This document shows positions 59,612 through 64,000 of a stretch of 64,000 nt of DNA, one piece after another. How positions within the stretch are numbered: position 1 is the stretch's first letter; each line of letters starts with the position of its first letter. A program made the position numbers and the translations under genes. Below the pieces are notes generated by a model. It ran no database searches. It had not been told where the DNA came from and saw only the letters and a program-made list of their open reading frames with translations. The DNA is from Maratus speciosus (Eukaryota > Arthropoda > Arachnida > Araneae > Salticidae): positions 161,010,761-161,074,760 of the forward strand of contig OZ010799.1 in the NCBI GenBank assembly GCA_963932465.1, read 5' to 3'.

Positions 59612-60521
59612 TGTGTGCAATTATGTTGAAATAACTTGCCTTGTCCATTGTTATACATATATATGTTTTTTAAAAACCAATGTGCTACACCAAAATCCTT
59701 TTTTTAAATTTTTTTATAACACTTTTGTTCATAAAACGTATCCCTGCTGTCTAAATTCTAGACTTTAGCATATAAGTTGTAATTGAACTATCGGAATAAA
59801 TCTTAGCACTTTTTGTATATTTTATTATATTTAGGCTTATAGCTGACCGCTATCCTAATATAGAGTGCACTAATAATTTATTCCTTGTCAACCATATATT
59901 TATATAAAAAAATATATATATATATGAGTATGCTATAAAGCTGTTCTAACTACCCTGAACCTATAGCTTACACCTACTCATTTTAAAGAGTAATTCTGAA
60001 ATTTTGTCATCTAAATTGTAAGGCTATTAGCAAAGGCTACCCTTATAGAAGACAGAAAAAAATCTCTCTCTTTTTTTTTTTTTTTTGAAAATTACTCCAA
60101 GATTATTTACTATGAAATTAATTAAGTTTTAATGTTATTTGGCTTTGTTAAGATTTTATATTTTCTAATTCATATTCGAAAAGAAAAAAAAATATATATA
60201 TATAACTTTTGCCTGGAGAGAAATATTTCACTGCTCCATTGAAGTTTTGTGAAGCACATTACATAATTTTATAAGTATGTTTTCGGGTGCGCCCTGCACA
60301 TTTGCTCAATATTGTAACCCTGAGACAAATTGGCGTTCCCATGTTCCTATCCTTTCTTATTATTATTTTGAATTTTAAAAAGGCAAGTTATTAATTTTTG
60401 TTTCAAATTTTTTTTTTTTTACCTAAAAGAAAAAATTTATTTTTAAATTTTGAAAATTTTTAAATTTTGAAATTCGATTAATTATGCATTTTGATTTATT
60501 TTTAATACCAATTCATATCCC
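59574..60521. other. AT-rich non-coding stretch downstream of Gag
   Basis: It contains T-runs near 59580 and 60070, a TA tract near 59905, and no frame with family features. This is where a protease/RT frame would begin in an autonomous element, but none is seen. Confidence 0.5.
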
Positions 60522-61772
60522 TTACTTGTCCCTTTGATCATCAGTTTTACCCTTATTTTTATACTTTTTCGGATACTTTTGAGCATTCTCTTTTAAATTC
60601 TCATTTTTATCCTCATTTGGATAATAACTGGCATGACTCTGAGGTTGACTATTCCTGTATGGCACATGCTGAGGGAAGTAATTTGGTGGGGGTGGGGGAT
60701 ATGGAGAATATCCATAGTAACCACCTGTGGGTGCATAAGATTGAAAATTCCACTGCTGGTTTGGGTTAACAAATCTAGGATTAAAATTCGCTCTCGGTTG
60801 ATACTGTCCATTATAAGAGTACCTTTTATTAAAATGCCGACCTGCGAAATCTCTGCTATCCTTATATGTATTTTTATTATCATTTTTGTACCAGCACGTT
60901 TCTAAAGTATGCGAATTTTTTTTACATAATTCGCACCATCTGCTTGATGCAGTGTCTTTTGTTTTAATTTTCAAATTGTTTATTTCGGAAGTCAAAATTT
61001 TAATTTGCTCCGCGCTTTCCATATTTAATTTTAACAATTTGTCCAAATTTTCCTCAGTGGAGGTTTTTGTAATCGAATTAATTTCCTTTGATGCAACTTG
61101 ATTGTATGCATCTTCCATTTGTTTCGCAAATTTACATGCGTCGTTGAAATTTTTCGGCGCCATTCTTCGAATGTCCAAACTTAAATCTGCCCTAACTGAT
61201 TCTAAAAATCTTGTGAATTTTATCATTTCAAATAAACTACCATTACCGTTGTCAATATTTTGGCCACTTTTATCTAGGTAAAGTTTTGCAGCCGCATTGA
61301 ATTCACTGATAAAATCAGAGATAGCCTGCGCAGGTTTTTGCCTAAGAGAAAAAAAATTGCTTTGAGCCGCAGAAAAACTTGTTTTAGTAGAAAAAGTATC
61401 GATTAATTTTTCTTTAAATTGACCATAGTCCTTTTCTGTATTAAGATTTTCTTCGTTAGCTAATTTATCTCTAGCACTACCGACTAATTTCGTTTTCAAG
61501 AGCGCTAGTTTCGAAACATTCTCTAATTCCGTTTGTTTAATTAGATTATCGAATTCGTTCAAAAAAAATTTAATATTCGACTCTTTCTTTCCGTCAAAGA
61601 CGGGGATACAATTCAACAGCGTATCAACACTAGGTTGAGTCATTGTATTCTTTTTAGTTTTTTGTAGCGAATAATTTAGAGAAATAATTTTATTTTTCTG
61701 TCCTCTGGTTTTAACTCCAGAGGTATTTAAATCTACACTTCTCCTTTTAAATTTTCGCTTATTGTTGGGCAT
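60522..61772 (-). CDS. gag: Retrotransposon Gag (gypsy-like), intact
   Basis: The 416-codon frame is uninterrupted from the ATG at 61772 to a stop at 60522. It has a basic N-terminus (MPNNKRKFKRRSVDL), followed from about residue 55 by a capsid-like domain with the pattern of Ty3/gypsy Gag: IPVFDGKKESNIKFFLNEFD near 56, KTKLVGSARDKL near 90, then FKEKLIDTFS, SLRQKPAQAISDFISEF and a helical region to about 230. One CCHC zinc knuckle, CELCKKNSHTLETC, lies near residue 285. The last 100 residues are rich in Tyr, Pro, Asn and Gln (a YSPYPPPPPNYF stretch), ending Lys-rich. The protein would form virus-like particles and package RNA. No pol frame follows. Confidence 0.88.
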   Translation of the reverse strand: MPNNKRKFKRRSVDLNTSGVKTRGQKNKIISLNYSLQKTKKNTMTQPSVDTLLNCIPVFDGKKESNIKFFLNEFDNLIKQTELENVSKLALLKTKLVGSARDKLANEENLNTEKDYGQFKEKLIDTFSTKTSFSAAQSNFFSLRQKPAQAISDFISEFNAAAKLYLDKSGQNIDNGNGSLFEMIKFTRFLESVRADLSLDIRRMAPKNFNDACKFAKQMEDAYNQVASKEINSITKTSTEENLDKLLKLNMESAEQIKILTSEINNLKIKTKDTASSRWCELCKKNSHTLETCWYKNDNKNTYKDSRDFAGRHFNKRYSYNGQYQPRANFNPRFVNPNQQWNFQSYAPTGGYYGYSPYPPPPPNYFPQHVPYRNSQPQSHASYYPNEDKNENLKENAQKYPKKYKNKGKTDDQRDK

Positions 61773-62572
61773 AACCTTTTAACAGAATGTTTCTGTTTAT
61801 CATACTTTTTTTTTTTTTTATATTACCACATATGTATGAAAATATTCTAAATTGCATAAATACATAAAAACAACAACACTAAAATTTAAAAAAAATTTCT
61901 TAGGAGATGAAGTTGTTTTGTAAATTATTCTTTTACACACATAAATACCCCTACAATATTTATAATACACGTATATATAAAAAACAACATAATTTCATTT
62001 AACAGAAAAATATCTGTCTTTTTCTACAGAAAAAACAATCTTATTTTTTTTTTTTTTTTTTTTTTTTTGTAACTATTGTACTACTACTTCGTAGTACGAC
62101 TCATAAATTTTCTTTTGTATCAAGGTGATACAATTTCAAAAATCGTGATCTATTGACATTTCAATCATTTTTATACCAGACATATTATAAAATTTTACTC
62201 ATTATTCTTATTATTATTATTATTTATACATTATATAAAAAAAAATTATTTTTACAAATGTGTCATCTGTGATGTGAATGCCATTATTTTTCAATGGTAA
62301 CTGAGATCCAACCACAAGAGAAAAGAGAGAAAAAAAAAACAAAATTGTAATTCCTAAATTTACCTATTATAAATCCCAGAATTATTTTTTTCATTTCCTT
62401 TTTGTTTTTTACTAACATATATTATTCATTTTATTTATATAAAATTATTATATGTGTGTCAGTATTGTTACAATAATAAAATTAATTTTAATAAAATTTT
62501 AATCAATTAAACTTACATACCTACAATATCTTTAAAATTGTGACATTAAAATAATACTTAAATTTATTTTCC

Positions 62573-62608
<36 letters not shown>

Positions 62609-62716
62609 TCTAATGACCTCAGATGAACGTTCCTGAGTCATAGCACCATTTACCTATCTAATGACCTCAGATGATCGTTCCTGAGTCAGAGCACCATTTT
62701 ACTTATGAAGGGGGGA
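61773..62716. other. Leader between right LTR and Gag
   Basis: This ~940-bp AT-rich leader contains a T-run (62044-62068), a TTA microsatellite (62575-62608) and two 48-bp direct repeats at 62611-62658 and 62659-62706 (TAATGACCTCAGATGA and CGTTCCTGAGTCA). No standard primer-binding site (TGG...) directly abuts the LTR. The nearest on the minus strand is TGGTGCTCTGACTCAGG about 20 bases in. Confidence 0.6.
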
Positions 62717-64000
62717 TGCTGGACAGATAATTACACCTGTTTATTTTTTATTAAATATATTCAAAATTGTTAATTGGTCCAAATCATCCAAGCAACCTCA
62801 TAGCAAATTGGTATATAGTTTTATATACCTTAGATAAATTTAAATAATATAAGTGATCGTATTTACCTACATTCTAGTAGAAGAGCAACGCGAAGCATTA
62901 ATAAAATTAAATTATAATTCGCGTCAAAAAGTAATTATAAATTTGAATAATTACGAATAAAATTAAGAGTTTGCGTTGTGAATTATTTAGACGAACTCTT
63001 CCACTTATGAATTAAACTAAAATTTAAGCTGTAAAAAAAAGAATTGACACACTTTAAATATTATTAATTAAATAATTACAGAAACTTTTTAAAACTTGAT
63101 TAAATATTTTATTTACATTGAACATATCTATATACAGAAAAAACATAATATTAATTCAAAAAATAGAAAGCAACACTTTTGTTTGCTTCTCATTATTTTA
63201 AGTATGTTTAATCTTTTTTAAAAAAAAAGACAATATTTTCGCGTACTCTAATTATTATAATTGTTTCTTTTTGCTAAAAGAAATACTCTCTTTCATTTTT
63301 AAAATTACCTTAATCTTATTTAATTATTGGTTTGGTCGGATCTCAGATAACTCTCTACCATAAAATATCAGAAAAGTATTTTTTAAGATTTTTCATATGA
63401 TCTTAAGTGGTAAAAGAAAATGTTTAAAATAGTACCTTCTTTTAATATACGGGATGGTGGCCTTTATTTATCAAATCCCGAGTTGTTGCGTTGCTTAGGA
63501 TCATGGCAATGTGTCATCAGGAACGCATCCTCAATTTGGCTTGATTAGGATCACTCCGATCTGTACATCACGTAGACATCCTCAATTTGGCTTGTTTAGG
63601 CTCACTCCGATAGGTACCTCAGGAAGGCATCCTCAATTAGGCTTGATTAGGCTCGATTAGGCTCGCTCCAACATGTCCATCTCGCCTGGGCTTTACTAGG
63701 GCTTACGGGACTCATTGCACGGGCTTTCAGGAGAGCTCTTGCATCCTCTACATCTTTTTTCAGACTATCCTTTTTCAAAACTTATTCTTCTTGCACACCA
63801 GTTCCTGCAGTGGGTGGAACTATTTTGTCTAGTCCACTGTTATTGGATGTGAGAAGATTTTTTATTATACTTCGATAGGCCTATTAGCTAGCAGTCTGCA
63901 AATGGCCCCTTACATATACTTTAATATTATTATCTGCCTTAAAGTTTGGGTGGTCTGAAAAGTCATAAATTTATCCCAACACTTTTATTGAGGCCATAAA
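62717..64000 (-). repeat. LTR (right copy, truncated by window)
   Basis: This is a direct repeat of 55053-56337 that continues past the window. It is preceded by GAAGGGGGGA. The outer boundary and target duplication cannot be seen. Confidence 0.88.

Larger units (their letters stand above)
55053..64000 (-). mobile_element. Young LTR retroelement with Gag only (right LTR cut by window end)
   Basis: Two direct repeats, 55053-56706 and 62717-window end, enclose ~6 kb. Over the 1.28 kb visible in both they differ at only about eight positions, which implies recent insertion. The only recognisable protein is Gag on the minus strand (60522-61772). No protease, reverse transcriptase or integrase is seen in the 3.8 kb between Gag and the left LTR, so the element depends on others for mobility. 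It sits 15 bp beyond the right end of the mariner. Confidence 0.87.

Noticed and set aside
60593..61101. Frames on both strands inside the Gag gene
   Set aside because: These are shadows of the 416-codon Gag frame, which alone shows capsid and zinc-knuckle features.
62575..62608. TTA repeat as a functional element
   Set aside because: It is a plain microsatellite in the leader of the LTR element.

Overview
This 64-kb window is AT-rich eukaryotic DNA with no complete host gene that I can recognise. It is a dense, nested accumulation of transposable elements and satellite-like repeats. The mix (Tc1, mariner, pogo and hAT relics, a jockey-type LINE, Ty3/gypsy pieces, Helitrons, many repeats ending in GACGGACAGAC runs) suggests a large arthropod genome, and a chelicerate such as a spider is my best guess. 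That guess is an inference from family content, not something the sequence proves. No bacterial genes, rRNA genes, CRISPR arrays or confident tRNA genes are present.

Layout. 1-17.6 kb is dominated by one diverged repeat lineage: a tandem array of eight ~213-bp units (661-2360), three copies of a larger ~1.1-kb unit (2.3-9.0 kb), and two arrays of ~235-bp units (10.1-13.8 and 15.5-17.6 kb). Into this background are inserted a mariner-type MITE that itself carries a 5'-truncated LINE (2848-4097), a palindromic Tc1 element with two opposed transposase relics (4617-6127), a long-TIR DNA element with a tRNA-like sequence in each arm (10462-11706), and a hAT C-terminal relic (about 15.0 kb). 17.6-28.2 kb holds an internally deleted mariner (18668-19356), a pogo-like deletion derivative (21378-22710), a four-copy ~148-bp tandem repeat, short palindrome arrays, a G-tract-bearing tandem duplication, and a few unassigned exon-like pieces.

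28.2-47.3 kb is one nested block. Three copies of a Helentron/DINE-like non-autonomous element with internal ~326-bp tandem repeats lie in +, -, + orientation. The first is split by a head-to-tail pair of ~3.97-kb Helitrons (28334-36275). A broken Ty3/gypsy gag-pol on the minus strand (38178-41918) lies between the first and second copies, and its integrase runs in frame into the repeat.

47.3-55 kb holds a Tc1 relic, more dispersed repeats, and a mariner (51018-55037) whose transposase is nearly intact except for one internal stop and which has been lengthened by nested insertions. 55053 to the window end is a young LTR retroelement. Its two LTRs are about 99% identical over the visible 1.28 kb, and it carries an intact 416-residue Gag on the minus strand but no recognisable pol. 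The space where pol would lie instead contains plus-strand exon-like segments.

The genes do not form a cooperating host pathway. What they record is layered insertion, amplification and decay of mobile elements.
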